Origin: Deinococcus aquaedulcis
Lineage (GTDB): Bacteria > Deinococcota > Deinococci > Deinococcales > Deinococcaceae
NCBI RefSeq assembly: GCF_019693445.1
Contig: NZ_JAHRBL010000011.1
Span: forward strand, 62,001 to 126,000
Direction of reading: 5' to 3'
DNA: 64,000 nucleotides
The notes under the pieces were generated by a model that had not been told where the DNA came from, searched no databases, and was given only the letters and a program-made list of their open reading frames with translations. A program made the position numbers and the translations under genes. This document shows positions 44,955-54,078 of this stretch, piece by piece; position 1 is the stretch's first letter; each line of letters begins with the position of its first letter.

Positions 44955-45626
44955 GGAAAGGCGGTGGCGGCGGGGCCAGGGGGCGTGGTCTGGAGGGGTG
45001 CCCAGCGCCTGAGATGCGCCACTGTGGCCGTCCACATGCTGCAGAGAGCCCCCGGCCAACCCCACTGCTTTTTCTTCTGCCCTTGCGAGGGGCTCGCAGA
45101 ATGGCGGCCCAGATAAAGGAAACAGGCCAAGCGCCCCACACGATCTTTTCGTCACGGCCACCGCAGCCGCCTCGCACACTGGCCGAGTCCCTGTTCAACC
45201 ATCGTTCGGACCGTGTTTAAGCGAGGCGAGTAAGACCATGAGAGAAACGTCGTCTGACAGCGGTCTTCCGTTCCATTGAGGGAAGGCAGGGACCTCCCTC
45301 AACGCCACGCTAACCGCTGTCTGTCGCGGTCACTCGCGCCGCTCGCACCACCTGACCTGAAGGTGAACCCTGCAGGTCTTGTGGTGACCGCTATGAGACG
45401 CTGGGCCCGCTCACCTCCTCCCCACCTCTGCTGCGCAGCTCTACGAGTCCGCCGCAAGAGCGGAGGAGAAAAACAGCGTGTTCGTCGGGCCGCTTGACGC
45501 GAACTGCCCAAATTATCCGAGCGGTGGTGTACACGGTGCCGTTCCTGGGGGACCAGGGCCCCTGATGGCCGCTTGTGGCCTTCAGCTGACCTGCGGCACA
45601 CTGGGCGGCAGGAGGCCCGCCGCACC
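44955..45626. other. 670-base gap without a recognisable gene
   Basis: No frame shows coding bias or a family match. The region is less regular in GC and holds hairpin-rich, repeat-like sequence. For example, GCGCAGCTCTACGAGTCC near 45434 recurs in altered form near 49028 (GCGCAGCTCTTCGAGTCC). It forms the shared upstream region of divergent murE and the large regulator. Confidence 0.5.
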
Positions 45627-48600
45627 TTGTCCGATCCCATTCATCCCCACACCCTGGCCCAGCTGCAGGCAGCGTGGGCGGGGGTATGCACGGGCGGGGG
45701 ACCGGCCCTGGTGGTGCTGTCGGGCGCGGCGGGCCTGGGCAAAAGCCATCTGGCGCGCGCCCTACAGGATCACGCCGCGCGCGACCCGCAGGCCGCTGCC
45801 GCGCTGGCCACGCCGCCCGCGCTGGTGGGGCCGCTGCTGCGCGCCCTGCCCGAACTGCTGACCTCACGCGACCCGGCCCTGATCGCGGCGGCCCGCCCGC
45901 ACCTGGACCACCCCTGGCCCGCCGTGCTGCCGCCCCCGGCCGGGCCCAGCGACCCGGCCGCCACCCTGGCGCGCGCGGTGTCTGGCGCCCTGGGGCGGGC
46001 GCGGCCCCTGCTGCTGATCGCCGAGGACCTGCACGACCAGCCCCCCGAAGCCCGCGCCTTGCTGAACACCCTGTGGACCCGGGTGATGCTGGACAGCGCC
46101 CCGGCCCTGCTGCTGCTCACCACCCGCCCCCTGCCCGAGCACCCGGACGCCGCGCGCACAGTGGAGGACCTGGGCCGCAGCGCCCAGCTGGCCCGCGCCG
46201 CCGAGGCCAGCAGCGTGCAGCACCTCACGCTGGCGCCCCTGGACGCTGACGGGGTCGACGCCTTACTGCGCGCGGTGCTGGGCGGGCCCGCCCCGCCCGA
46301 ACTGGGCGCGTGGCTGCTGGCCCACGCCGAGGGCCACCCCCTGCGCAGCGCCGAACTGTTGCGGGTACTGCGCGAACGCGGCGCCCTGCAGCGTGCCGAA
46401 CACCACTGGCAGTTCACGCCGCCGCCCGCCGGGTCACTGCCCGCGTCGCTGGAAGCGGTGCTGCGCGAGCGGCTGCGCCCGGTGCAGGCCGCGCGCCCCC
46501 CCTGGGCCGCCCTGAGCGCCCTGGCGGTGCTGGACGCTCCCACGCCCCCGGCCGTCTGGCGCCGGGTGGCGGGGCTGGGCGAGGGACCCTTTGCCCAGGC
46601 CCGCGACTGGCTGCTGCACCGGGGGCTGGTGCGCCTGCCCCCAGACGCCGCCGGCTATATCTGCGCCCATCCCCTCTACCCGCCGCTGGTGCGCGCCGAG
46701 CTGGACTGGGCCGAGGTCGAGGGCCTGCACGCCCGCGCCGCCCAGGTGCCGGGCCTGGACCCGCTGGCCCGCGCTCGCCACGCCCGGCACGCCGGGCTCC
46801 CCGAAGCCCGCACCCTGACCGAACAGGCCCTGGCGCTGGCCCAGGCGCGCGCCGCCCCCCACGACGTGGTGGCCGAGGCCCGCGCCCTGCTGGACGAGGA
46901 ACCAGACCACCCCGGCGCCCAGGACGCGCTGGTGGCCGCCCTGGACGCCCTGGGCGAGTGGCAGGCGGTGCTGGCCGCCACGGCGGACGACCCGGCTGCC
47001 CTGCCGCTGGCGCCGCTGGCTTTCCGGGCCCAGGCGCTGGCCGAACTGGGCCAGCTGCCCCAGGCCCTGGCGGCGGCGCGGCTGGGCCTGGGGCGGCTGG
47101 CCCCCGAAGACCAGAACGGCCGCGCCCACCTGCACCTGGAAGACGTGCTGTACCGCACCCTGCTGAACCAGGGCGAACTGGACGAGGCCGAAGCCGGCCT
47201 GCGCGCGGCCCTGGGGGTGGCCCAGGACCCCCTGCGGCGCATGGGGCTGCTGGATATCCTGTCGCGCCTGTACCAGCGCCGGGGCGACTACCACCTGTCC
47301 CTGCACCTGGGCCGCGAGGCAGCCGCGCTGCTGCTGGCTGTCCCTGCGCTGTCCGGGGCGGCGGCCGAGCGCGCGTGGCGCACCCTGAGTTCGCTGGGGG
47401 GCAGCGCCATTCACATGTCGCTGTGGGCCGAGGCCGAAACCCACCTCCGCGCCGCCCACGAGCTGCTCATGCGCCAGGGCCATGTGGCCAGCCTGATGGT
47501 CGTGGAGGGCAACCTCGCCTACCTGGCACTGATGCAAGGCGATTACCCGGCTGCCGAGGCCGGCTCGTGGCGCCAGCTGCACCGGGCGGTGGCCAGCGGC
47601 AACGCGCGGGTGGAGGGGGCCCTGCTGTGGAACCTGGGCATCTGCCGATTGTGGCGCGGCGACCCCGAACAGGCCCTGGCCCTCATGCGGCGCTCGTACG
47701 CCGCGTGGCCCAGTGTGGGGGCGGCCAATCCCAGCGACTTTGCCGAGGCCCTGGCCCTGCTGGGCCGCCTGGACGAGGCCCGCGCCGAACTGGCCCAGCC
47801 CGATCACGACTTTTACCCTGAACACCCCAATTCGCGCGCCCGCGTGTACCTGCTGCTGGGCGAGCCAGAGGGGGCCCTGCGCGAGGTGGCCCGCCTGCGC
47901 CCGGACGACGGGGTGGGCTTACAGGCCCGCGCCGCCCTGATCCGCGCCCAGGCCCACCTGCGGCGCGGCGACCCGGAGGCGGCGGGCCCGGAACTCGCCC
48001 AGGCCTTCACGCTGGCCCACGCCGTGCAGCACCGCAGCGTGCTGGGCGAACTGCTGCTCACCCGCGCGGTGTGGCGCGGGCAGTGCCCGGGAGAACAGCA
48101 CGGCGAGGTCGCCGCCGACTGGCACGCCGGGCTGGCCGCGCTGCAGGAGGTGGACGGCCAGGGGCACCTGCAGTTTGTGCGCGCCTGCTTTCCGGCCCAG
48201 GTGGGCGCGCTGGACACGGCGCCCGCGCCGGGCCCTGCCCAGGCCCCCCGCGCCCGGCTGCGGCTGCTGGGTAACGTGGGTGTGGAGCAGCCCGGCGGCG
48301 CGCGCCCCTGGCGGGCGCGCAAGGTCAAGGAACTGCTGGCCCTGCTGGTGTGTGCCCACTACGGCGGCGCCCGCCCGGCCCTGGGCCGCGACGCCCTGGC
48401 CCTGGCCCTGTGGCCCGACGCCGACGAGGCCAGTGCCGAGGCCAATTTCCGCAAGACCCGCACCCGGCTGCGCGAGGCGCTGGCGGGCGCCGCCACGCTG
48501 ACCCACACCCCCCAGGGCTACGTGCTTTCAGGCGTGCAGGCCGACCTGGACGAGTTTCTGGCGGCCCTGCAGGCAGGCCAGGATGCCCAAGCCGCCGCCG

Positions 48601-48908
48601 CCTACACCGGCCCCTTCCTGAACGATGTGGACCTGCCCGCCGCCGCCGAGCTGCGCGACACCCTGCACGCCCGCTGGCGCGCGGCGGTGCTGCGCCTGAC
48701 CTACCGCGATCCCCAGGGTGGCCTGCCCCACCTGCGCCGCCTGCTGGCCCACGACCCCCTGGATCTGGACGCCACCCGCGCCCTGCTGGACACCTTTGCG
48801 CGCCTGGGCGACCACGAGGCCCACGCCCAGACCCTGCGCCGCGTGCAGACGCTGTTTCACGCCGCGCTGGGCGAGGTGCCCCCCGAACTGGCCGCCGTGG
48901 CGGGGTAG
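45627..48908 (+). CDS. Large ATPase-TPR-BTAD transcriptional regulator, about 1093 aa
   Basis: The N-terminal part is a STAND/AAA-like ATPase with P-loop LVVLSGAAGLGKSHLARAL and Walker B LLLIAEDLHDQ. About 500 residues of helical TPR-like repeats follow, for example GELDEAEAGLRAALGVAQ. The C-terminal 230 residues are a winged helix (LLGNVGVEQPGGARPWRARK, then LLALLVCAHYGGARPALGRD) and a bacterial transcriptional activation domain (QAGQDAQAAAAYTGPFLNDV to YRDPQGGLPHLRRLLAHD). Classical SARP/AfsR regulators have this DNA-binding part at the N-terminus; here it is at the C-terminus. The start is uncertain: TTG 45627 follows GGAGG by 11 bases. The signal and targets are unknown. Confidence 0.88.
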   Translation: MSDPIHPHTLAQLQAAWAGVCTGGGPALVVLSGAAGLGKSHLARALQDHAARDPQAAAALATPPALVGPLLRALPELLTSRDPALIAAARPHLDHPWPAVLPPPAGPSDPAATLARAVSGALGRARPLLLIAEDLHDQPPEARALLNTLWTRVMLDSAPALLLLTTRPLPEHPDAARTVEDLGRSAQLARAAEASSVQHLTLAPLDADGVDALLRAVLGGPAPPELGAWLLAHAEGHPLRSAELLRVLRERGALQRAEHHWQFTPPPAGSLPASLEAVLRERLRPVQAARPPWAALSALAVLDAPTPPAVWRRVAGLGEGPFAQARDWLLHRGLVRLPPDAAGYICAHPLYPPLVRAELDWAEVEGLHARAAQVPGLDPLARARHARHAGLPEARTLTEQALALAQARAAPHDVVAEARALLDEEPDHPGAQDALVAALDALGEWQAVLAATADDPAALPLAPLAFRAQALAELGQLPQALAAARLGLGRLAPEDQNGRAHLHLEDVLYRTLLNQGELDEAEAGLRAALGVAQDPLRRMGLLDILSRLYQRRGDYHLSLHLGREAAALLLAVPALSGAAAERAWRTLSSLGGSAIHMSLWAEAETHLRAAHELLMRQGHVASLMVVEGNLAYLALMQGDYPAAEAGSWRQLHRAVASGNARVEGALLWNLGICRLWRGDPEQALALMRRSYAAWPSVGAANPSDFAEALALLGRLDEARAELAQPDHDFYPEHPNSRARVYLLLGEPEGALREVARLRPDDGVGLQARAALIRAQAHLRRGDPEAAGPELAQAFTLAHAVQHRSVLGELLLTRAVWRGQCPGEQHGEVAADWHAGLAALQEVDGQGHLQFVRACFPAQVGALDTAPAPGPAQAPRARLRLLGNVGVEQPGGARPWRARKVKELLALLVCAHYGGARPALGRDALALALWPDADEASAEANFRKTRTRLREALAGAATLTHTPQGYVLSGVQADLDEFLAALQAGQDAQAAAAYTGPFLNDVDLPAAAELRDTLHARWRAAVLRLTYRDPQGGLPHLRRLLAHDPLDLDATRALLDTFARLGDHEAHAQTLRRVQTLFHAALGEVPPELAAVAG

Positions 48909-49100
48909 GCAAAGGCCGGCGTTGCCGCAGCGGTCAGCGGCACTCTGGGACCCAGCGCTGTGAAGGGGCAGGCTTAGCCGGCCCTGGAGCGGTTGACGAA
49001 AGAACCCCCTCACCCCTCGCTGCGGCGCAGCTCTTCGAGTCCCACGAGGGCAGAGGGTCGAGAACCCACATCAACTTCATGGCATCTGCTCTCAAGTGAC

Positions 49101-49204
49101 GTGCTTCTCCCCCGATCGCTTGCCGTGTTCCCCTCTCCCCTGGTGGGAGAGGGAGGGAGGAGCGGAGCGACGGAAGGGTGAGGGGGCCACCGAGTGGCCC
49201 GGAC
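49101..49204. repeat. Family C intergenic repeat (copy 2)
   Basis: This copy matches 23915-24020. The surrounding gap 48909-49386 holds no gene. Confidence 0.8.
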
Positions 49205-49327
49205 TGATGTGGCCTCCATTGAGTCCCGTCTGACACGGTTTCTGTTCAAGCCGTGATCGAGTCGGGACACCGCCGGTTCGAGTTCTCGTTTCCCAGCGAA
49301 GGGTTTTTCCCCCTCGCTCGGCTCGGG

Positions 49328-49352
49328 TTGAACCGTTTTTGGTACGGTTCAA
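49328..49352. other. Hairpin TTGAACCG/CGGTTCAA in the gene-free gap
   Basis: A perfect 8-bp stem encloses a T-rich 9-base loop, 34 bases beyond the stop of the minus-strand gene at 49387. It could serve as that gene's terminator. Confidence 0.4.
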
Positions 49353-49386
49353 GCGGAATAGAAAACACACGTCCGGGCTTCCGCCC

Positions 49387-50019
49387 TTACCGCACGTGGC
49401 GGTACAGGCCGGCGAAGGTCACGTTCAGGCCGCCGCATTTCTGGTTGTCCTGCACCAGCAGCCACGGGCCCAGCGGCCACAGGGTCAGCGCGCAGTCGCC
49501 GTCGGCGTACAGCCAGCGCCGGGGTGAATCGGCGCGGCGCAGCGGGCCGTTCAGGTGGCCCACATTCACGCTGCCGCCCGCCGTGGGAAACACCGCGCTG
49601 CCCGTCAGGGTCAGCGCGCCCGAGGCGTCTTTTGCCTTCAGGGTCAGCCCCGCGTTGGCGTCGCGCTCCCAGGTGCCAGTTTCCAGCGCAGCAGGGAGGG
49701 GCAGGGGCTCGGTGTCGCCTGCATTCAGCGTGCCGCTGCGGCCCGCCTCGCCGGGGACATAGGTGCAGCGCCGCCCAGCCACCGCCGGGCCCTGCAGCAC
49801 CAGTTCGCCGCTGCTCAGGCCCAGGGGCACCGGGGCGCCGCGCGCGTCAGTCAGGACCGCCCGCACGGCGGTGACGCGCGCGGCGCGCAGGGTCGCCGGG
49901 TTTAGGGCGCTCCAGCTCTCGGGGCAGGGAGCCGCCGTGGCCGCGCCCCGGGGCTGCGCCGCGCTCCAGGCGGCGACCAGCAGGCCCAGCAGGGGCAGGG
50001 ACCGAGAGAGGCGGATCAT
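49387..50019 (-). CDS. Secreted protein of unknown function, 210 aa
   Basis: I do not recognise a family. The signal peptide MIRLSRSLPLLGLLVAAWSA is clear. The mature protein has Cys residues at PCPESWSALNPATL, RRCTYVPGEAGRSG, DGDCALTLWPLGPWL and QKCGGLNVTFAG, likely forming disulfides, and beta-strand-rich sequence. ATG 50019 has a TACCCT box 6 bases upstream. It stands alone on the minus strand between the regulator and the nucleoside kinases. Confidence 0.72.
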   Translation of the reverse strand: MIRLSRSLPLLGLLVAAWSAAQPRGAATAAPCPESWSALNPATLRAARVTAVRAVLTDARGAPVPLGLSSGELVLQGPAVAGRRCTYVPGEAGRSGTLNAGDTEPLPLPAALETGTWERDANAGLTLKAKDASGALTLTGSAVFPTAGGSVNVGHLNGPLRRADSPRRWLYADGDCALTLWPLGPWLLVQDNQKCGGLNVTFAGLYRHVR

Positions 50020-50025
50020 GCGCCC

Positions 50026-50031
50026 AGGGTA
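50026..50031 (-). promoter_or_regulatory. Leaderless -10 box TACCCT for the 49387-50019 gene
   Basis: On the minus strand TACCCT ends 6 bases before ATG 50019. Confidence 0.5.
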
Positions 50032-50067
50032 GCGCGCCGCCGCATGAGACACCGGCCTCTGCCTGCC

Positions 50068-50691
50068 TCAGCGCAGCAGCGGCAGGCCAAAGCCGTGGGC
50101 CTGCACCCGCGCGCACACCCATTCAAACGCCTGCGGATCAGCCACGAAATCCAGCTGATCGCCCGGCACCCGCACCACCGGGCAGGCGTCAAAGCCCGCC
50201 ACCCAGCTGTCGTACAGGCGGTTAAGGCCACCCAGGTAGTCCTCCGGGATGTCCTGCTCATAGGTGCGCCCGCGCTGGGCAATACGTTTTTTCAGGGTGG
50301 GCAGCGAGGCATCAATGTGAATCAGGAGGTCCGGCACCCGCAGCGCCGGCCGCACGCCCTCGTACAGCCCGCAATAGGTAGCCCAGTCGCGCGCTTCCAT
50401 CTGCCCACTCTCAAACAGGTTGCGCGCAAAGATGTTGGCGTCTTCAAACACCGTGCGGTCCTGAATCACGTACCGCGCGCCCGTCACCAGATTCAGGTGC
50501 TGCTCCAGGCGGCGCGACAGAAAGTACACCTGCGAGTGAAAGGAGTAGCGCCGCATGTCCTGATAGAAGTCTTCCAGGTAGGGGTTCTCGGCATACGGCT
50601 CGTACACCGGCCGCAGGCCGTACCGCCCGGCCAGCATGCGCGTCAGCGTGCTCTTGCCGCTGCCGATGTTCCCGGAAATGGCGAGGTACAT
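50068..50691 (-). CDS. Deoxynucleoside kinase, second of a pair, 207 aa
   Basis: This is a dNK/dGK-dAK family enzyme that phosphorylates deoxynucleosides for salvage. The P-loop is AISGNIGSGKSTLTRML. Further signatures are EPYAENPYLEDFYQDM, the ERS/DRT-like YVIQDRTVFEDANIFARNLF, LLIHIDASLPTLKKRIAQRG and the lid R-rich RTYEQDIPEDYL. It follows the related 50789-51400 kinase by about 97 bases on the same strand. Paired kinases of this sort have been studied in Deinococcus as deoxyadenosine/deoxyguanosine kinases, but which gene prefers which base cannot be read here. Confidence 0.9.
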   Translation of the reverse strand: MYLAISGNIGSGKSTLTRMLAGRYGLRPVYEPYAENPYLEDFYQDMRRYSFHSQVYFLSRRLEQHLNLVTGARYVIQDRTVFEDANIFARNLFESGQMEARDWATYCGLYEGVRPALRVPDLLIHIDASLPTLKKRIAQRGRTYEQDIPEDYLGGLNRLYDSWVAGFDACPVVRVPGDQLDFVADPQAFEWVCARVQAHGFGLPLLR

Positions 50692-50788
50692 CAGCGCGCT
50701 CCGCGCGGGGAGGCGGGAGACGGGAAGCGGGGAGTGGGACAGGCGTGGGTTTCCTGCGGCCCGCGTACCGCGCACTGCTCCCTGTTCA

Positions 50789-51400
50789 TCAGTCCGCCGC
50801 CTGCCCCGCGCGCAGGGCCTCGTCAATGCGGGTCAGAATGCGCGTCTCGTCGTCGGGGTTGTTCACGAAATCCAGACCCGCCGCGTCAATGGTCAGCAGC
50901 GGGTGGGGGTAGGTGCGGAAATACTCGTCGTAACGCCCGGTCAGGTCGGCGAGGTACTCGGCTTTCATGTCCTGTTCAAAAGGGCGCCCGCGCAAGGCGA
51001 TGCGGCGCAGCAGTTCACCCGTGTCGGCGCGCAGGTACACCACGAGGTCCGGGGTGGGCAGCCGGGGCGAGAGGTGGGCGTACAGATCTTCGTACAGCGC
51101 GAATTCGGCGTCTTTCAGGTTCATCGCCGCAAAGATGAAATCCTTGTCGAACAGGTAGTCGCTCACCACCGAGTCGCGGTAGAGCCCCGGCTGCCACAGC
51201 GCTGAGAGCTGCTTGAAACGCGAGAGCAGAAAGAACGCTTGCACCTGAAAGGCGTAGGCCTCGGGCTGGCGGTAGAAGCTGGCCAGAAACGGATTTTCCT
51301 CCACCACTTCCAGATTCAGTTCGGCACCGTACCGCGCGGCCAGGCGCCCGGCGAGGCTCGTTTTTCCCACCCCGATGGGGCCTTCGACGACAACGTACAT
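50789..51400 (-). CDS. Deoxynucleoside kinase, first of a pair, 203 aa
   Basis: This paralogue of the next gene has P-loop VVVEGPIGVGKTSLAGRL, EVVEENPFLASFYRQP, VVSDYLFDKDFIFAAMNL, LVVYLRADTGELLRRIALRG and RPFEQDMKAEYLADLTGRYD. The two proteins are clearly homologous but well diverged, suggesting different nucleoside preference. ATG 51400 (MYVVVEG) is used; TATGCT at 51416-51411 lies 10 bases upstream, giving a very short leader. The alternative ATG at 51415 adds five residues. Confidence 0.9.
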   Translation of the reverse strand: MYVVVEGPIGVGKTSLAGRLAARYGAELNLEVVEENPFLASFYRQPEAYAFQVQAFFLLSRFKQLSALWQPGLYRDSVVSDYLFDKDFIFAAMNLKDAEFALYEDLYAHLSPRLPTPDLVVYLRADTGELLRRIALRGRPFEQDMKAEYLADLTGRYDEYFRTYPHPLLTIDAAGLDFVNNPDDETRILTRIDEALRAGQAAD

Positions 51401-51525
51401 GACAGGCCAGAGCATAGCGCCCGCCGCCCAGGTGAAGGGTGGATGAAGGGCCTTGACAGCGGGGGAGGGGAGGGGGAGACACGAGCGTGCCCCCGCCGCG
51501 TGAGGGTCACGGGCGGGGGCAAACT

Positions 51526-51708
51526 TTACTCGTCTTTGGGCTTCTCTGTGGGCGGCTCGGGGGGCTTCAGGCGGCCGGCGTCGCGCGCGGCGCGGGTCAG
51601 CAGGTACTCCATCTGGGCGTTCACGCTGCGCAGGTCGTCGGCGGCCCAGCGCTCCAGCGCGGCGTACAGCTCGGGGCTGATGCGCAGGGGAAAGTTCTTG
51701 CGGCTCAC
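51526..51708 (-). CDS. Arc-type ribbon-helix-helix protein, 60 aa
   Basis: This small DNA-binding protein has the RHH pattern: strand [17 protein letters not shown], then [20 protein letters not shown], and a Pro-rich charged tail. RHH proteins bind palindromic operators as dimers. The gene follows the SPFH gene by about 20 bases on the same strand, so it is probably co-transcribed. It is a candidate for binding the 22-bp palindrome at 52663-52684 (inference). No toxin gene is beside it. Confidence 0.82.
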   Translation of the reverse strand: MSRKNFPLRISPELYAALERWAADDLRSVNAQMEYLLTRAARDAGRLKPPEPPTEKPKDE

Positions 51709-51728
51709 GGCACTGAACTCATGGCCGG

Positions 51729-52637
51729 TTAGTACAGGCTGCCGGCGTTGACCACCGGCTGCGTGCCGCGCTCGCTGGTCAGCACCACCAGCAGGTTGCT
51801 CACCATCTGGGCCTTGCGCTCCTCGTCCAGCGTCACGATGTCCTGCTCCGAGAGCTGGCGCAGCGCCATTTCCACCATGCCCACGGCGCCCTGCACGATC
51901 TGGGCCCGCGCGGCGATCACGGCGCCCGCCTGCTGGCGCTGCAGCATGGCCCCGGCAATTTCGGGCGAATAGGCCAGGTGCGACAGTCGCGCTTCCAGCA
52001 CCTCTACCCCGGCGTGGCGCAGGCGGGCGGCCAGTTCGCCCCCCAGGGCCTCGGCCACCTCGTCGGCGTGGGCGCGCAGGCTCATGCGGCTGTCCTCGTA
52101 GGCATCGTAGGGGTACTGGCTGGCGAGGTGGCGCAAAGCGGTTTCGGCCTGGATCGCCACAAATTCGGCGTAGTCCTCGACATCAAAGACCGCCCGCGCG
52201 GTGTCCACCACCCGCCACACGATCACGGCCGCAATCTCAATGGGGCTGCCGCCCGCGTCGTTCACCTTCAGCCGCTCACTGTTGAAGTTGCGAATCCGCA
52301 GGCTCACGCTTTTGCGCACCGTCAGCGGGTTGGTCCAGTACAGGCCGTTGCGCCGCTCGGTGCCCACGTAGCGCCCGAACAGGGTGAGGTTCATGGCCTG
52401 ATTGGGCTGCACGATGAAAAAACCCGCCAGCGCGAACAGTAGTGCCGCGCCCAGCAGGACACCCGGCAGCGGAAAGCGGCCCAGCAGCACCGCCGCCGCC
52501 CCGGCCCCGAGCAGCCACAGCAGGAACATGGGCACCCCCGGAAGACCGAAGGCGGGCCGTTCCACGCTGGCCACCCCGCTGCGGGGAGAAACGCCGCCCT
52601 GGGCGGCAGGCGTGGGGGCATGTTGCAGTTCATTCAT
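51729..52637 (-). CDS. SPFH/band-7 domain membrane protein, 302 aa
   Basis: This is a stomatin/prohibitin-like protein that forms membrane scaffolds. Two N-terminal hydrophobic segments (about 32-52 and 56-72) precede the SPFH domain, with [70 protein letters not shown] and [20 protein letters not shown]. The coiled-coil C-terminus includes [23 protein letters not shown] 52637 follows GGAGG. It is followed by an RHH gene, and the upstream region contains a perfect 22-bp palindrome. The function of this branch is unknown. Confidence 0.92.
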   Translation of the reverse strand: MNELQHAPTPAAQGGVSPRSGVASVERPAFGLPGVPMFLLWLLGAGAAAVLLGRFPLPGVLLGAALLFALAGFFIVQPNQAMNLTLFGRYVGTERRNGLYWTNPLTVRKSVSLRIRNFNSERLKVNDAGGSPIEIAAVIVWRVVDTARAVFDVEDYAEFVAIQAETALRHLASQYPYDAYEDSRMSLRAHADEVAEALGGELAARLRHAGVEVLEARLSHLAYSPEIAGAMLQRQQAGAVIAARAQIVQGAVGMVEMALRQLSEQDIVTLDEERKAQMVSNLLVVLTSERGTQPVVNAGSLY

Positions 52638-52662
52638 AGGCAGACCTCCGAAGAGAACTTCT

Positions 52663-52684
52663 ATCAAAGTGATATCACTTTGAT
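52663..52684. promoter_or_regulatory. Perfect 22-bp palindrome upstream of the SPFH-RHH operon
   Basis: The half-site ATCAAAGTGAT is followed directly by its exact reverse complement. It lies 25 bases before the SPFH ATG, where the promoter should be, in otherwise GC-rich DNA, so it is a strong operator candidate. Confidence 0.75.
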
Positions 52685-52919
52685 GCCGAATTTACGAGAG
52701 GGGAGAGGGCAGGAGGGGACAGTGCAGCTCCTGGTTGTCGCCTCCTGTGGTCTGACGCTGGAGGCCTGTGCTGCAGTGCGCCAGCGTGACGGCAGGTGCA
52801 CTCAAGGCGCGTTTGCTAGCCCCACGGCCCCGTCTTTGTAGGGTTCGCCTCCAGGCCCTTGAAGGTGTCTGACCTCAGTCGGCCAGCTTCCGCCCTGCAT
52901 CCGCTGAAGGCATGAAAGA
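52685..52919. other. Gap without a recognisable gene
   Basis: This stretch lies between the SPFH promoter region and the HtrA terminator. No coding bias or family match was seen. Confidence 0.4.
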
Positions 52920-52942
52920 AGGCGGCCGTTGCGTGGCCGCCT
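52920..52942 (-). terminator. Intrinsic terminator of the HtrA-like gene
   Basis: On the minus strand AGGCGGCC and GGCCGCCT form an 8-bp stem followed by TCTTTCAT, 17 bases after the stop codon. Confidence 0.7.
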
Positions 52943-52958
52943 CTCTGTGGCATCGGGA

Positions 52959-54059
52959 TCAGCGCAGGGTGCGTTTGAGCAGGGTCACTTTCACTGGCAC
53001 CTGCTTCTTGTTGCGCCACACGGTCAGGGTGACGGTCTGGCCCGGGCGCTTGGCGGCCACGAGGCGAATCACGTCAAACGAGTCGCGCACGCGCTGGCCG
53101 TCTACCGCCACGATCACGTCGCCCAGGGGGGCCAGCAGCTGATCGCGGTTGTTGCGCAGGCTGCCGCGCAGGCCCGCGCGCGCCGCCGCCGAGCCTGCCG
53201 CCACCTGATCTACCAGCGCGCCTTCGGAACTGTTCAGGCCGGCCAGCTGGCGCAGGGCGGGGTCCAGGTTTTCCAGGTCCACCAGGGTGGCGCCCAGCGT
53301 GCCGCGCTGCGGCACCCCAATTTTTTCCAGGTCGTCCAGGCTCTGGCGCACCAGATCGCCGGGCAGGGCAATGCCGATCACGCCGGGCACCAGTCCATTG
53401 GGCGCGGCGTTGGCGTCGGCCACGGCCACCACCAGCCCGCGCGAATCCAGCACCGGCCCGCCGCTGTTGCCCTGCTGCAGGCTGGCGGTGGTGGTGACGT
53501 ACTGTCCCACCTCGTCGGCCAGCCCGTCCTGGCGCGGAATATCGCGGGCGCTGGCGGCCACGCTGAAGATGCCAGTGCCCACAAAATTGGGAATCAGGAG
53601 GGGCGTGCCAATGGTGATCAGCTTCTGGCCCGGAATCAGGCGGGCGCTGGACCCAAAGCTGAGGGTCGCCGGCGCTGTGACCCCGGTCACGCGCAGAATG
53701 GCGATGTCAATGCCAGGGTCAATGCCTTCAAGCTTGGCGGGCACCCGCCGCCCGTTGAACAGCGTGACCGTGATGGCTTCCTGGTACTGCACCACGTGGT
53801 AATTGGTGACGATCAGGTCTTTTTTGTAGAAAAACCCGCTGCCCGTTTCGATGGGATTGTCCCCGGGCTGCAGGCGCGCGCGCTCCAGCCGGGTGTCCAC
53901 CCGCACCACGGCGCGCAGCGCCTTTTGCGCCACCTCCACGGTGTTGATCTCGTCGGGCGTGACCAGACTGCGCTGGGCCGTCACGCTGCCGGTCAGGTAA
54001 GCCCCGGTCAGGGCGGCGGCCAGCAGCGCGCTCAGGCCCAGAAGGCGCGCGGCCTTCAT
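52959..54059 (-). CDS. HtrA/DegP-like trypsin-fold serine protease with PDZ domain, 366 aa
   Basis: This exported protease handles misfolded envelope proteins. A signal anchor (about 5-25, LLGLSALLAAALTGAYLTGS) is followed by a trypsin-fold domain with the triad His (LIVTNYHVVQYQ), Asp (DPGIDIAILRV) and Ser (SLQQGNSGGPVLD). The C-terminal PDZ-like domain runs from about 275 to the end (LGDVIVAVDGQRVRDSFDVI). ATG 54059 (MKAARLLGLSAL) is preferred; the frame is open to 54128 but would overlap the FmdB-like gene. The HtrA start lies 20 bases after the FmdB stop, so the two are probably co-transcribed. Confidence 0.92.
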   Translation of the reverse strand: MKAARLLGLSALLAAALTGAYLTGSVTAQRSLVTPDEINTVEVAQKALRAVVRVDTRLERARLQPGDNPIETGSGFFYKKDLIVTNYHVVQYQEAITVTLFNGRRVPAKLEGIDPGIDIAILRVTGVTAPATLSFGSSARLIPGQKLITIGTPLLIPNFVGTGIFSVAASARDIPRQDGLADEVGQYVTTTASLQQGNSGGPVLDSRGLVVAVADANAAPNGLVPGVIGIALPGDLVRQSLDDLEKIGVPQRGTLGATLVDLENLDPALRQLAGLNSSEGALVDQVAAGSAAARAGLRGSLRNNRDQLLAPLGDVIVAVDGQRVRDSFDVIRLVAAKRPGQTVTLTVWRNKKQVPVKVTLLKRTLR

Positions 54060-54078
54060 GCGGCGTCCAGGGGGCGGC

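Noticed and set aside
51526..51708. Reading the RHH gene as an antitoxin
   Set aside because: No toxin-like gene is adjacent; it is paired with an SPFH gene instead.
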